This document shows positions 34,586-43,449 of a stretch of 64,000 nt of DNA, piece after piece (the first letter of the stretch is position 1; each line of letters starts with the position of its first letter). The DNA comes from Paracoccus sp. SCSIO 75233 (GTDB taxonomy: Bacteria > Pseudomonadota > Alphaproteobacteria > Rhodobacterales > Rhodobacteraceae): the NCBI RefSeq assembly GCF_027912675.1, contig NZ_CP115757.1, forward strand, positions 2,729,501-2,793,500. Reading direction: 5' to 3'. Under the pieces are notes generated by a model. It did no database searches, was not told the DNA's origin, and worked only from the letters and a program-made list of their open reading frames with translations. Position numbers and translations under genes: made by a program.

Positions 34586-35362
34586 TTAAAGCCCCAGAAC
34601 AGCAGCTGCTGGAGCGATTGTTATTCCCGCCTCGATCAGGCCGGCGCGGATCGCCTTGCCGACTTCGAGCGCACCGGGGGTGTCGGAGTGAAAGCAGATG
34701 GATTCGAATTCGACGCTGATGTCTTCGCCATCGACGGTCGTCACCACGCCCTCCCTGCAGGCGCGGACACATTTGGCCGCGATCTCTTCGGGTTTGGGCC
34801 GCGACACACGCCGCGCAAACACGATGGAGCCTGACTTGTCGTAGTCGCGATCCGCATAGAACTCCCGGACGACAGGATGACCGGCGCGGCGCGCGACATC
34901 GTAGGTCTTGGAGGTCCCCATGCAGAACAGGATTGCGGTAGCACAGGTTTTCCCAAGCGTGTCGACGATCTGTTCGGACAGTTCCTCGTTGACTGCCGCT
35001 TCCATATAAAGCGCGCCATGCGGCTTCACATGCTGCAACTGGATGCCATAGCGACGCCCGAATTCGCGGATGGCGCCGACCTGATAGACGATGTCATTCA
35101 CCAGCTCTTCGGGTTTGGCATTGATGTAGCGCCGCCCGAAGCCCTGAAGATCGCGATAGCCGGGATGCGCGCCAAGCCCGACACCGTAGGTTTGCGCGAG
35201 CCTGACCACGCGGTCCATGGAGTTCGGATCGCCTGCGTGGAACCCGGCGGCGATATTGGCCGAACTGATGAGCGCCATGATATCTTCATCAGGCGCCTCA
35301 CCCAGCGTCCATTGGCCAAAGCCCTCACCCATGTCGCAGTTCAGGTCCACCTTGTCTTTCAT
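34586..35362 (-). CDS. pxpA: 5-oxoprolinase subunit A (LamB/YcsF family)
   Basis: The 258-residue barrel protein shows the LamB/YcsF block [14 protein letters not shown] at its start, [31 protein letters not shown] and [10 protein letters not shown] with metal-type His residues. It is the proposed lactam-binding hydrolase subunit. ATG 35362 is chosen because AGGA stands eight bases before it and homology starts there. A longer frame to 35440 would run into the LysR operator. It is the first gene of the 12-gene operon and diverges from the LysR gene. Confidence 0.92.
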   Translation of the reverse strand: MKDKVDLNCDMGEGFGQWTLGEAPDEDIMALISSANIAAGFHAGDPNSMDRVVRLAQTYGVGLGAHPGYRDLQGFGRRYINAKPEELVNDIVYQVGAIREFGRRYGIQLQHVKPHGALYMEAAVNEELSEQIVDTLGKTCATAILFCMGTSKTYDVARRAGHPVVREFYADRDYDKSGSIVFARRVSRPKPEEIAAKCVRACREGVVTTVDGEDISVEFESICFHSDTPGALEVGKAIRAGLIEAGITIAPAAAVLGL

Positions 35363-35439
35363 CGCAAACATCCTGTTATGGTTCGAAAAACCATTACAAA
35401 ACGCTTCCGCAATTGGAATTTGTTTGTTCTGAGGGAGCA

Positions 35440-35458
35440 ATATCGGAATTTCCGATAT
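35440..35458. promoter_or_regulatory. LysR operator 1
   Basis: A perfect 19-base dyad, ATATCGGAA-T-TTCCGATAT, 77 bases before the pxpA start. Its core ATCGG-AATTT-CCGAT recurs as ATCGG-TTTTT-CCGAT at 35529-35543. The T-N11-A type spacing and divergent position suit a LysR protein. Confidence 0.65.
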
Positions 35459-35528
35459 TAACAGGATCGCTACAGCCCTTGCGAATAAAGATAAATTTCT
35501 CCATTTCGTCTGAATGAATATTTGCGTA

Positions 35529-35543
35529 ATCGGTTTTTCCGAT
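35529..35543. promoter_or_regulatory. LysR operator 2
   Basis: ATCGG-TTTTT-CCGAT, the same 5-5-5 architecture as operator 1, with centres 87 bases apart. It lies 35 bases before the LysR start codon, fitting autoregulation and looping between sites. Confidence 0.6.
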
Positions 35544-35577
35544 GTTCGTAGAAATAGTTTTCTGTTATTCGATACAG

Positions 35578-36495
35578 ATGAACCTGAGACATTTGAAATA
35601 TTTCGTTGCCACGGCGGAAACCGGACAGGTCAGCCGGGCGGCCAATGTCCTGTCGATCTCGCAATCCTCGGTGACGGGCGCGATCAAGGATCTTGAAATC
35701 ACGCTTGGGGCGGAGCTGTTCATCCGCACGTCACAGGGAATGGAGCTGACCGATTCCGGCCGGGAGTTTCTGGCGGCTTCGCGTGAAATTCTTGATAAGG
35801 TGGAGGAGGCGAGGAAGCTGACCAGACGCCGCTCCGATGTAAGCGGTCAGATCTCGCTGGCTGCAACCTACACGGTCATCGGATATTTCCTGCCGTATCA
35901 TATCGACCGTCTGGCACGGCAACATCCCGGCCTCGACATCCAGCTTCACGAGCTTAACCGCGAAAGCATCGAGGATGGGTTGCTCTCGAACCGGTTCGAT
36001 CTGGCGGTGCTGCTGACATCGAATATCAACAATCCCGAGCTGGAATCGGAAACCCTCATGAAATCCTCACGACGTTTATGGGTCCCGAACGGGCATCGGT
36101 TCCTGGACGAAAACAAGGCGAGGTTCGAAGATATCGCGCAGGAAAACTACATCATGCTGACCGTCGATGAGACGGCGCATACCACGATGAAGTATTGGAG
36201 CAAAACCAACTTCCGACCGAAGACAAAGGTACGGACGTCATCCGTGGAAGCCGTCAGGTCGATGGTTGCCAATGGACAGGGCGTCTCGATCCTTTCGGAT
36301 ATGGTGTACCGACCCTGGTCGCTGGAGGGCAAACGCCTTGAAACCCTGTCCACCGATTTTGAACCGCCGACAATGGATGTTGGCCTGGCCTGGCGAAAAA
36401 ACGCGGAGTTCTCACCAGCCATGCATCTTCTGGTGGATTACTTCAAACAATGCTTTGTATCGCCGCAAATGCCTCAGTTCAGCGGGCGCAAATAG
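35578..36495 (+). CDS. LysR-family regulator of the lactam/molybdenum-hydroxylase divergon
   Basis: The 305-residue protein starts [29 protein letters not shown] at ATG 35578, the regular LysR start, with the helix-turn-helix in residues 15-40. The substrate-binding domain follows ([21 protein letters not shown]). It is transcribed away from the pxpA operon and towards the molybdenum hydroxylase genes, 265 bases upstream of them. Paired dyads in the divergent gap and a matching half-site (TATTTCCGATA at 36616-36626) before the hydroxylase suggest control of both. The inducer is unknown. Confidence 0.93.
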   Translation: MNLRHLKYFVATAETGQVSRAANVLSISQSSVTGAIKDLEITLGAELFIRTSQGMELTDSGREFLAASREILDKVEEARKLTRRRSDVSGQISLAATYTVIGYFLPYHIDRLARQHPGLDIQLHELNRESIEDGLLSNRFDLAVLLTSNINNPELESETLMKSSRRLWVPNGHRFLDENKARFEDIAQENYIMLTVDETAHTTMKYWSKTNFRPKTKVRTSSVEAVRSMVANGQGVSILSDMVYRPWSLEGKRLETLSTDFEPPTMDVGLAWRKNAEFSPAMHLLVDYFKQCFVSPQMPQFSGRK

Positions 36496-36760
36496 CTAGG
36501 CTGGTCGGGATGCGCAGCGTCCTGTTACGAAGCTGACGACTGGCTACGGCATGGGCGATTGCGTGCGACGGCTCGTGACGGCATCCCGCCTTGCCATACG
36601 CCGGAACGCCTTCAATATTTCCGATAATACCATTTTCAAAAATTGAATTTTGCATGACCTGCCACGCTCTCTATCCTGTCGTGTCAGGAGCTTTCTGCCG
36701 GATGCGATTGAACGCCTGAACTGAAGGTTCCCCAGGGAAACCAATGGAAGGCTCGCTTCA
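36496..36760. other. Intergenic region before the molybdenum hydroxylase genes
   Basis: No gene in 265 bases. It contains TATTTCCGATA at 36616-36626, a half-site identical in core to the LysR dyads, and a moderately AT-rich stretch at 36610-36660 that could be the hydroxylase promoter. Confidence 0.5.
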
Positions 36761-37624
36761 GTGGCCATAAACAACAACCCGACATTTTACTCGCCAGCGG
36801 ATCTGGATCAGGCAGTTACCATGCTTCAGGATCTCGGCGATGGCGCACTGCCGGTCGCCGGCGCGACGTGGATCATGCGCGCGCCAACCCGCGGGGAAAA
36901 GATCGCTGATATCTTTGTCAATCTTTCCACCATTCCGGGCATGCACGACATAGATGTTGGTGAGGAAAGCGTTTCCATCGGTGCTATGGCAACACAGGAT
37001 GCGATTGCGGCGGCGCTGGCGGGTCATTCGGATTTGGCGGCCCTGACCGTTGCCACGGGGTACACGGCCAATCCGGCGATCCGGCGGGCGGCGACAATTG
37101 GCGGGAATATCGCCACGGTTGATTTTGCCGCCTCCGACATCGTTCCGGCTTTGCTGGCACTTGAGGCGAAGGTCGAGATCATCGCGCCGAACGGCGGAAA
37201 CATGCTGTCTATGGTCGATTTTCTGGCCAAACGCAGAACCCTTGGCCGGTCCAGCCTGATTGCCCGCATCGTGATACCGCGCCAAGGACGGATCAGCACC
37301 CATTCGCGGATCACCTTGCGCAAGGCCGGTGACTATCCGGTCGCCAATCTGTCCACCGCCATATCGGTCCGGGAAGACGGCGAAATCGCAGCCGCTTGCG
37401 TGGCTGTCGGCGGCGTCGAGCCTGTCGCGAAACGCTGGACCGGTCTCGAAAATACCATAACCGGGCGCAAGCTCGATGCCGGAGAAATCCGCGACATCGC
37501 TGCCGATTATGCCGATGAGTTTTCTGGCCGCGACGCCCCCGGCGTGCCGGGTTGGTATCGCTTGCGGCTTTTGCCAGTGCTGGCGGAAAAAGCGTTCCGC
37601 TTCATCCAGAAGAACCACGCATAA
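36761..37624 (+). CDS. Molybdenum hydroxylase FAD subunit (CoxM/XdhB-like)
   Basis: The 287-residue medium subunit passes electrons from the iron-sulfur clusters to FAD and on to the acceptor. Family motifs are FYSPADLDQAVTMLQD, the FAD-binding TVATGYTANPAIRRAATIGGNIATVDFAASD (with ATIGGNIA) and a C-terminal CO-dehydrogenase flavoprotein domain. The usual PVAGGT-like N-terminal FAD loop reads LPVAGATWIM. The start is GTG 36761 with GGAAGG nine bases upstream. It begins an operon ordered FAD, 2Fe-2S, Mo subunit, the order seen in coxMSL-type sets. Confidence 0.9.
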   Translation: MAINNNPTFYSPADLDQAVTMLQDLGDGALPVAGATWIMRAPTRGEKIADIFVNLSTIPGMHDIDVGEESVSIGAMATQDAIAAALAGHSDLAALTVATGYTANPAIRRAATIGGNIATVDFAASDIVPALLALEAKVEIIAPNGGNMLSMVDFLAKRRTLGRSSLIARIVIPRQGRISTHSRITLRKAGDYPVANLSTAISVREDGEIAAACVAVGGVEPVAKRWTGLENTITGRKLDAGEIRDIAADYADEFSGRDAPGVPGWYRLRLLPVLAEKAFRFIQKNHA

Positions 37625-37634
37625 GGAGCCGGAC

Positions 37635-38105
37635 GTGACCACGAGCCTGAAAATCAATGGCGAGGAGCGCATTCTCACTTGTGACCCGCGAACCGCCCTG
37701 CTCGATGCCTTGCGGGGCGAACTGCGCCTGACGGGCACAAAGGATGTCTGCCGCGAGGGCTTCTGCGGGGCCTGCACCGTCCATGTCGACGGCAAGCCGA
37801 TGTCCTCCTGCCTGCTGCCCGTGGGCAAGCTGGAGGGCCGTTCCATTGTCACCATTGAAGGCATATCGGACGGGGCAACGCTGAATGCGGTTCAGCAGGC
37901 CTTTATCGACGAGGACGTTGTGCAATGCGGCATGTGCTTTCCCGGCATGGTCATGACGCTAAGCACCTATTTGCGCGACAACCCCTCAGCCAACCGCGAC
38001 GCTGTGAAATACGCTCTGGTCGGCAATGCCTGCCGCTGCACCGGGTACGAGCGCATCGTTGATGCAGCAATGTCTGTCGTGATGGCGCAAGAGGACGCAG
38101 GATGA
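37635..38105 (+). CDS. Molybdenum hydroxylase 2Fe-2S subunit (CoxS-like)
   Basis: The 156-residue small subunit carries two 2Fe-2S clusters. The plant-type ferredoxin cluster is in CREGFCGACTVHVDG with the fourth Cys in SSCLLP. The helical-domain cluster uses QCGMCFPGMVM and NACRCTGYERI. GTG 37635 follows AAGGAG by six bases. The stop overlaps the large-subunit start by four bases. Cofactor spacing and length are normal. Confidence 0.95.
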   Translation: MTTSLKINGEERILTCDPRTALLDALRGELRLTGTKDVCREGFCGACTVHVDGKPMSSCLLPVGKLEGRSIVTIEGISDGATLNAVQQAFIDEDVVQCGMCFPGMVMTLSTYLRDNPSANRDAVKYALVGNACRCTGYERIVDAAMSVVMAQEDAG

Positions 38106-40489
38106 TGTCAGATCAGACGATTGCCGATAAGGCCGTGATGAATTTCCCGCGCCGCGATGCGCGTGACAAGGTGACGGGTCGGACCCGGTTCACGGTCGAT
38201 ACCGGCGGCTCCGACGTGCTGCATGCCGCGCTGCTGCGCTCCGACAAGGCCTCGGCGCGGATCGTCGCGCTCAATGTGGAGGCGGCGCGCAAGATGCCCG
38301 GTGTCCGCGCCATCGCTACGGCGGAGGATGTGCCGGGTCTTTACGGCATCGGCATCGCCGACCACCCGCTGCTGGCAAAAGATGTCGTCCGCTATCATGG
38401 CGAGCCGATTGCCGCCATTGCCGCCGATACGCTGGAACAGGCCCGCGCCGCAATTGAGGCCATCGAACTGAACCTCGAACCGCTGCCCGCCATTCTGACG
38501 ATGGCCGAGGCTCTGGCCGATGACGCGCCGCTGATCCATCCGCAGTGGCAGGACTATGAAGTCCTGCTCGAAGGCGCCGACCGGGGCGGCAATATCGCCT
38601 GGGAGGCCGTGGTCGAACGCGGCGATGCCGATGCGGCCTTTGCCCGCGACGATGTCACCATCGTGGAGGGCTGCTACGAGGTTGGCCGGCAGAGCCATGT
38701 CCCGCTGGAGCCGCGCGCGGCGGTCGTGTCCTACGAGGACGGGCGGTTCCATGTGCACGCCTCGACGCAGGTGCCGTGGACGGTTCGCGCGGTCACGGCG
38801 CGTGTGCTGGGTGTTCCCGAGTCAGATGTGCGCGTGACCGTACCGGCAGTGGGCGGCGGTTTCGGGCTGAAATTCGATGCCTCTATCGAGCCATGCGCCG
38901 CCGTGCTGGCCCGCATGACCGGGCGCAGCGTGTCCATCATCAACACCCGCCGCGAAGAACAGATGACCTGCCTGTCGCGTGAGAATGCGGAGATCAAAAT
39001 CCGCTCGGCCGTGACCTCGGATGGCGAGATCGTGGGCCGCGAAGCCACGGTGCTGATGGATTGCGGCGCCTATGGCGGGGAGCAGGTGTTTCTGACCACC
39101 ATGACCACGCATACGCTTGGCGGTAATTATCGGCTTGGCGCGGTGCGGATCGTCAGCCGGGCGGTTTATACCAATACCCCGCCGAACGGGGCGTTCCGTG
39201 CCTGTAACGGCGTCTATAACATCTTCGCCCTCGAACGGCACACGGATGAAATCGCCGATGCGATTGGCATGGACCGGATGGAATATCGCCGTCGTCATGT
39301 TCTGGGCGATCAGGATCTTGCCGCCACCGGGCAGGTCTATGACGGCGAGGTGCTGCGCCCGATGCTCGACCGCATGGACACGCTGCGCGCCCGCAGCGGC
39401 TCTCACCAACAGACGGCAGGCAACCGCCTTTATGGGGAGGCAACGACGGTCGGCACCTGGTTTATCTTCGTCGGCCCGTCGGCAGCGACGGTGAACCTGA
39501 ACCACGATGGCAGCGCCACGCTGGTCACATCGGGGGTCGAGATCGGTCAGGGCACGATGATGCAGGCCCTGCCGCAGATCGTGGCCGCCAATCTGGGCAT
39601 TTCGCCAAAGGATGTGATCGTCAAAGCCGCCGATACGGACGGTGCCGGTCGCGATCTGGGCGTCGGCGGCGGGCGCACGACGGTTTCCATCGGTGCCGCG
39701 AGCGAGGCCGCCTGCGCCGTGGTCCGCGACAAGCTGCTCGAAGTAGCAAGCGAAATGCTGCAAACCCCGCCACGGGATCTCGTCCTTGCCGGCGGACGGA
39801 TCGAAATCCGGGACCGTCCGGGCTCCGGAACGACGATCCAGAAGGTCGTGGCCGAGACCGAGGCCCGTTTCGGCCCGGTATCGGGCAGCGGCGCCTTCAC
39901 CACCCCGCCTTTCGAAAGCAAGCCCGGCTGCGCCTTCGGCCATTTCATCGACGCGATTCAGCCAGTCTTTGCGGTCCATAATTGTGAACTGGCAATCGAT
40001 CCCGATACCGGAAAGGTCGATATTCTGTCCTATCGCGTCGTGCAGGATGTCGGTCGGGCGCTGAACCCGAGGGCCATTCACGGCCAGATTCAGGGCGGCG
40101 TCGTTCAAGGCTTCGGCTATGCGCTGCACGAGGAAATCACCATCAACGAGCATGGCGCTTTCGATCAGACCGGGTTCGAGACCTATCTTCTGCCGCTCGC
40201 ATCCGACAGCATTCCGGTCGAGTTCGACCTCTATGAAGGCGCACCGACGATTGGCCCGTTCGGCGCCAAAGGGGCGGGTGAAATTCCGATCCTCAATGTC
40301 GCGGCAACGATCGGCTGCGCTGTCGCCAATGCAACCGGCAAGCAGGTCTCCTCGATGCCACTTACACCCGCAAAGATCGCGGCACTTATTGATGATCGCA
40401 GCCCGCGATTGACCCACGATCACATCAGTCCGGTGTGGCGAGAAAACACGCTGCGCAAATCTGGGAAGAGCAGGCCAAACCCCTGCTGA
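38102..40489 (+). CDS. Molybdenum hydroxylase large subunit (xanthine-oxidase family)
   Basis: The 795-residue catalytic subunit binds Mo-molybdopterin cytosine dinucleotide and hydroxylates a carbon next to nitrogen or an aldehyde. Seen are RRDARDKVTGRTRFTVD, VGGGFGLKFDA (cofactor loop), NGAFRACNGVYNI, TSGVEIGQGTMMQAL, and the catalytic Glu in FGAKGAGEIPIL (about residue 727). The CO-dehydrogenase AYRCSFR loop is absent, so this is not a true CO dehydrogenase. With XdhC/MobA in the divergent operon and a lactam-opening system beside it, oxidation of an N-heterocycle or cyclic imine to a lactam is the favoured role. Confidence 0.93.
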   Translation: MMSDQTIADKAVMNFPRRDARDKVTGRTRFTVDTGGSDVLHAALLRSDKASARIVALNVEAARKMPGVRAIATAEDVPGLYGIGIADHPLLAKDVVRYHGEPIAAIAADTLEQARAAIEAIELNLEPLPAILTMAEALADDAPLIHPQWQDYEVLLEGADRGGNIAWEAVVERGDADAAFARDDVTIVEGCYEVGRQSHVPLEPRAAVVSYEDGRFHVHASTQVPWTVRAVTARVLGVPESDVRVTVPAVGGGFGLKFDASIEPCAAVLARMTGRSVSIINTRREEQMTCLSRENAEIKIRSAVTSDGEIVGREATVLMDCGAYGGEQVFLTTMTTHTLGGNYRLGAVRIVSRAVYTNTPPNGAFRACNGVYNIFALERHTDEIADAIGMDRMEYRRRHVLGDQDLAATGQVYDGEVLRPMLDRMDTLRARSGSHQQTAGNRLYGEATTVGTWFIFVGPSAATVNLNHDGSATLVTSGVEIGQGTMMQALPQIVAANLGISPKDVIVKAADTDGAGRDLGVGGGRTTVSIGAASEAACAVVRDKLLEVASEMLQTPPRDLVLAGGRIEIRDRPGSGTTIQKVVAETEARFGPVSGSGAFTTPPFESKPGCAFGHFIDAIQPVFAVHNCELAIDPDTGKVDILSYRVVQDVGRALNPRAIHGQIQGGVVQGFGYALHEEITINEHGAFDQTGFETYLLPLASDSIPVEFDLYEGAPTIGPFGAKGAGEIPILNVAATIGCAVANATGKQVSSMPLTPAKIAALIDDRSPRLTHDHISPVWRENTLRKSGKSRPNPC

Positions 40490-41098
40490 TCAACGAAAGA
40501 GCAGCGGATCACAAACGCCTAGCCATCAACTTCCGCTGACAGTGATTGTCCTGAAACGGTCGCTGGCAACCTGAGCTGACCCGGATAATGGCCGCACTCT
40601 GCAGCAGGGTCTTTTCCCGGCGACCGCCCTATTCGGTAGGCGTCCCGGCAGATCGTCGCGTGAGTTTTTTCAGAACCGGCGGAACTGCGACCGTCAGGAT
40701 CAGCAGGGCGATCAACACCATGCAGATCGGTCGCGTGAACAGGATATACTCGCCCCTCACATCAAGCAGCAGCGACAGCCGCAGATTGCTCTCGATCAGC
40801 GGACCCAGAATAACGCCAAGCGCAACGGGGTTAGCTCCGCTCTGCAACTGGCTCCGTCCCCTGTCATCGCTTCATTCGTCACCTCCAGACAGAAAGGGAT
40901 CGCATAAAGATCGATCAGAGGAACTATTTCATCGCGATTTTCCAGCTCCAGCCAGCGAAAGATGACACTGTCCGCAACCTGCCGCAAATCGCCCATCAAG
41001 GCCACAATCTGAACCATCCTATAAAATTTACATATGAACTTGTCAGGCACTGATGAATAATCTAGCGTGCGAGGAGATAAGCTGAGGGAGCAGACCAA
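40490..41098. other. Intergenic region with a transporter remnant
   Basis: A 609-base gap with no intact gene. It holds a decayed TctA fragment on the minus strand (annotated separately), then about 200 bases of unassigned DNA ahead of the CoA-transferase gene. A minus-strand frame with VFRWLELENRDEIVPLIDLY-like residues near 40880-41020 has no family I recognise. Confidence 0.5.
40629..40838 (-). pseudogene. 3' remnant of a tripartite tricarboxylate transporter gene (tctA-like)
   Basis: About 70 codons encode the C-terminus of a TctA large permease: GANPVALGVILGPLIESNLRLSLLLD and GEYILFTRPICMVLIALLILTVAVPP, ending at a normal stop. The preceding 430 residues of the family are missing; upstream DNA changes to unrelated sequence near 40840. 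No TctB or TctC gene is nearby, so this is a deletion remnant. Confidence 0.72.
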
Positions 41099-42280
41099 TT
41101 GAGTAGCGAGCAATCGGAAACCGAGGCTGGACCCCTTCAGGATCTCCCGCTCAGCGGCATCGTCGTTGTCGATCTCAGTCAGTTCCTGTCAGGGCCGTAT
41201 TGTTCGCTGCGGCTTTCGGATCTCGGGGCACGGGTGATCAAGGTGGAACGACCGGGGCAAGGCGATCTGTCGCGGCAGCTTTACCTGTCCGATACGGAGG
41301 TCGGGGGCGACAGCACCATCTTTCATGCCATCAACCGGGGGAAAGAGAGCATTGCGCTCGATCTGAAAGACCCGGCGGATCTGGCGGCGCTGAAGGCGTT
41401 GCTCAGCCAGGCGGATGTGGTGATCCAGAATTTCCGGCCCGGTGTGGCGGCGCGGATGGGGCTGGACTGGGAGTCGGTGCGGGCGATCAATCCGCGCATC
41501 GTCTATGGCTCGATCAGCGGATACGGCACAAGCGGGCCTTGGGTCGGGCTGCCGGGGCAGGATCTGCTGGCGCAGGCGCGCTCCGGTCTGATGTGGCTGA
41601 CCGGCGATGAAGGACAGGGGCCAGTGCCGATGGGGCTGGCGGTTGCCGATATGATGGCCGGGGTGGCGCTCAGCCAGGGCATTCTGGCGGCACTGGTCGG
41701 TCGGGGCGTTTCGGGCAAGGGGCGGCTGGTGGAAACCAGTCTGATGGAGGCGCTGGTCGATCTGCAATTCGAGGTTCTGACCACCTATCTCAATGACGGG
41801 CGCCGGACACCCCGGCGGGCGGCGCGAAACAGTGCGCATGCTTACCTGTCGGCGCCTTACGGGGTTTACGAATGCAGCGATGGCTATCTGGCGCTTGCGA
41901 TGACGCCGCTGCCCGCCCTGTTCGCGCTTTTGGGGATGTCTGATCTGACCGGGGGCAGCCCCGACGCCGGGTTCCGCCACCGAGACGACATCAAGGCCGC
42001 ACTCGCCGCGCATTTGCGGCAGGAGACGGTGGCGCATTGGCTGTCGGTTCTGCAACCCGCCGATATCTGGTGTGCGGAGGTGATGGACTGGCCATCACTG
42101 CTCGACAGCGCGGGCTTTGCGGAGCTGGACATGCTGCAGACGGTGACCCGCAGCGACGGCATCCGCATCGAGACCACCCGTACGCCGCTGACGCTTGACG
42201 GTGTCCGGCCGGCAAATCCGCTGGCAGCACCCAAGGTCGGCGCGGATACCGACAGGATCCGGAAGGAGTTCAATCTGTGA
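41099..42280 (+). CDS. CaiB/BaiF-family CoA transferase
   Basis: The 393-residue family III CoA transferase moves CoA between carboxylic acids. It begins PLQDLPLSGIVVVDLSQFLSGPYCSLRLSDLGARVIKVERPG, with INRGKESIALDLKDP, IVYGSISGYGTSGPW and the catalytic aspartate in LAVADMMAGVALSQG. The start is TTG 41099, with GAGGGAG eight bases upstream and a stop codon in frame at 41078. It overlaps the next gene by four bases (GTGA). Substrates are not deducible from sequence. Confidence 0.92.
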   Translation: MSSEQSETEAGPLQDLPLSGIVVVDLSQFLSGPYCSLRLSDLGARVIKVERPGQGDLSRQLYLSDTEVGGDSTIFHAINRGKESIALDLKDPADLAALKALLSQADVVIQNFRPGVAARMGLDWESVRAINPRIVYGSISGYGTSGPWVGLPGQDLLAQARSGLMWLTGDEGQGPVPMGLAVADMMAGVALSQGILAALVGRGVSGKGRLVETSLMEALVDLQFEVLTTYLNDGRRTPRRAARNSAHAYLSAPYGVYECSDGYLALAMTPLPALFALLGMSDLTGGSPDAGFRHRDDIKAALAAHLRQETVAHWLSVLQPADIWCAEVMDWPSLLDSAGFAELDMLQTVTRSDGIRIETTRTPLTLDGVRPANPLAAPKVGADTDRIRKEFNL

Positions 42281-43398
42281 CCACACTCAAGGGCATGACC
42301 TGGAACCACCCGCGCGGCTATGATCCGATGGTTGCCGTGACCCGTGAATGGTCGGCGCTGTCCGGGGTCGGCATCGACTGGGACAAGCGCTCGTTACAGG
42401 ATTTTGAGAGCTACCCGGTGGAGGAGCTGGCGCGGCAATATGATCTGATCGTGGTGGATCACCCCCATGTCGGCCAGATCACGGCCGAGGGCTGTCTGCA
42501 TCCGCTGCCTGACCTCCCCGACATCGCCGGGGGCAGTCTGGGCCAGTCTTATCCCAGCTATAATTGGGGCGGACAGCAATGGGCTTATCCGATTGATGCC
42601 GCCGCGCAGGTGCAGGCGATCCGCCCGGATCTGATCGGCGGGCCGCTGACCGGCTGGGATGAGGTTCTGGAACTGGCGCGGCAGGGCCGGGTCGCGCTGC
42701 CGCTGCGCGCGCCGCATGTGCTGATGTGTTTCTTCACCCTGACCGCCAATGCCGGGCATGTCTGCCACAATGACGGGCCGGGGCAATTCGTCGACCGGGA
42801 CGCTGGCATTCAGGCGCTCGACCGACTTGCACGGCTGGCGCGGCTGGTCGATCCGGCCTGTTACGACATGGACCCGATCGCGGTTTTCGAGCGGATGGTC
42901 AGCGGCAATGACATCGCCTGCGTGCCGCTGATCTACGGCTATGTCAGCTATGCGCTGAGCGGCACCGCCGGGCCACGACTGTCCTTCCACGACATTCCTG
43001 AAACGGCGCCCTGCGCCGGGGTCAAAGGTTCGGCACTTGGGGGAACGGGGATCGCGGTTTCGGCTTTTGGCAAGCATATCGACCATGCGGTCGATTTTGC
43101 AAAAACCGTAGCTGGCTCTGCCATGCAGCGTGGCGTTTACGCACGGGCCGGGGGACAGGTCGGTCATCGGCAGGCATGGATTGATCCTGCGGTCGATGCG
43201 GCGGCTGGCGGGTTCTACTCGGGCACGATCCGCACGTTGGAGGCAGCCTCGCTGCGTCCGCGCCATGACGGTTACATGCCGTTTCAGCAGGCGGCGTCAG
43301 AGCGGATCGTTGCGGCGCTGAAGCATGGTGATTTCGGGCGAGCCGTGGACGATCTTCAGCAGCTGTTCGACCAGACATTCGGGCCGGGCGCGGCGTAA
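42277..43398 (+). CDS. Solute-binding-protein homologue without signal peptide
   Basis: The 373-residue protein resembles family 1 extracellular solute-binding proteins of sugar ABC importers (YDLIVVDHPHVGQI, QQWAYPIDAAAQVQAIRPDLI, VPLIYGYVSY, FAKTVAGSAMQRGVYARAGGQ). It starts directly with the folded domain: MTTLKGMTWNHPRGYDPMVA has no hydrophobic export signal. It is translationally coupled to the CoA transferase, and no transporter genes adjoin. A cytoplasmic ligand-binding or enzyme-partner role is inferred. A hidden upstream start is unlikely because the frame would lie inside the transferase gene. Confidence 0.8.
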   Translation: MTTLKGMTWNHPRGYDPMVAVTREWSALSGVGIDWDKRSLQDFESYPVEELARQYDLIVVDHPHVGQITAEGCLHPLPDLPDIAGGSLGQSYPSYNWGGQQWAYPIDAAAQVQAIRPDLIGGPLTGWDEVLELARQGRVALPLRAPHVLMCFFTLTANAGHVCHNDGPGQFVDRDAGIQALDRLARLARLVDPACYDMDPIAVFERMVSGNDIACVPLIYGYVSYALSGTAGPRLSFHDIPETAPCAGVKGSALGGTGIAVSAFGKHIDHAVDFAKTVAGSAMQRGVYARAGGQVGHRQAWIDPAVDAAAGGFYSGTIRTLEAASLRPRHDGYMPFQQAASERIVAALKHGDFGRAVDDLQQLFDQTFGPGAA

Positions 43399-43418
43399 CA
43401 GACTGCGCGCAGGCGTGG

Positions 43419-43441
43419 GCCCGGCAGGGGGGCTGCCGGGC
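43419..43441. terminator. Convergent-gene hairpin
   Basis: GCCCGGCAG (43419-43427) pairs with CTGCCGGGC (43433-43441) around a GGGGG loop, between two convergent stop codons. There is no U-tract, so termination is uncertain. Confidence 0.5.
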
Positions 43442-43449
43442 GGGCCGGG

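Noticed and set aside
38822..40423. 533-codon open frame opposite the molybdenum subunit gene
   Set aside because: Antisense shadow; the plus-strand frame carries all Mo-subunit motifs.
36761..40489. Assignment of the three-subunit enzyme as aerobic CO dehydrogenase (coxMSL)
   Set aside because: Gene order matches, but the AYRCSFR active-site loop is missing from the large subunit and no coxDEFG genes are nearby.
40796..41113. Minus-strand 105-codon frame upstream of the CoA transferase as a gene
   Set aside because: No family match, no ribosome site, and it overlaps the TctA remnant and the likely promoter.
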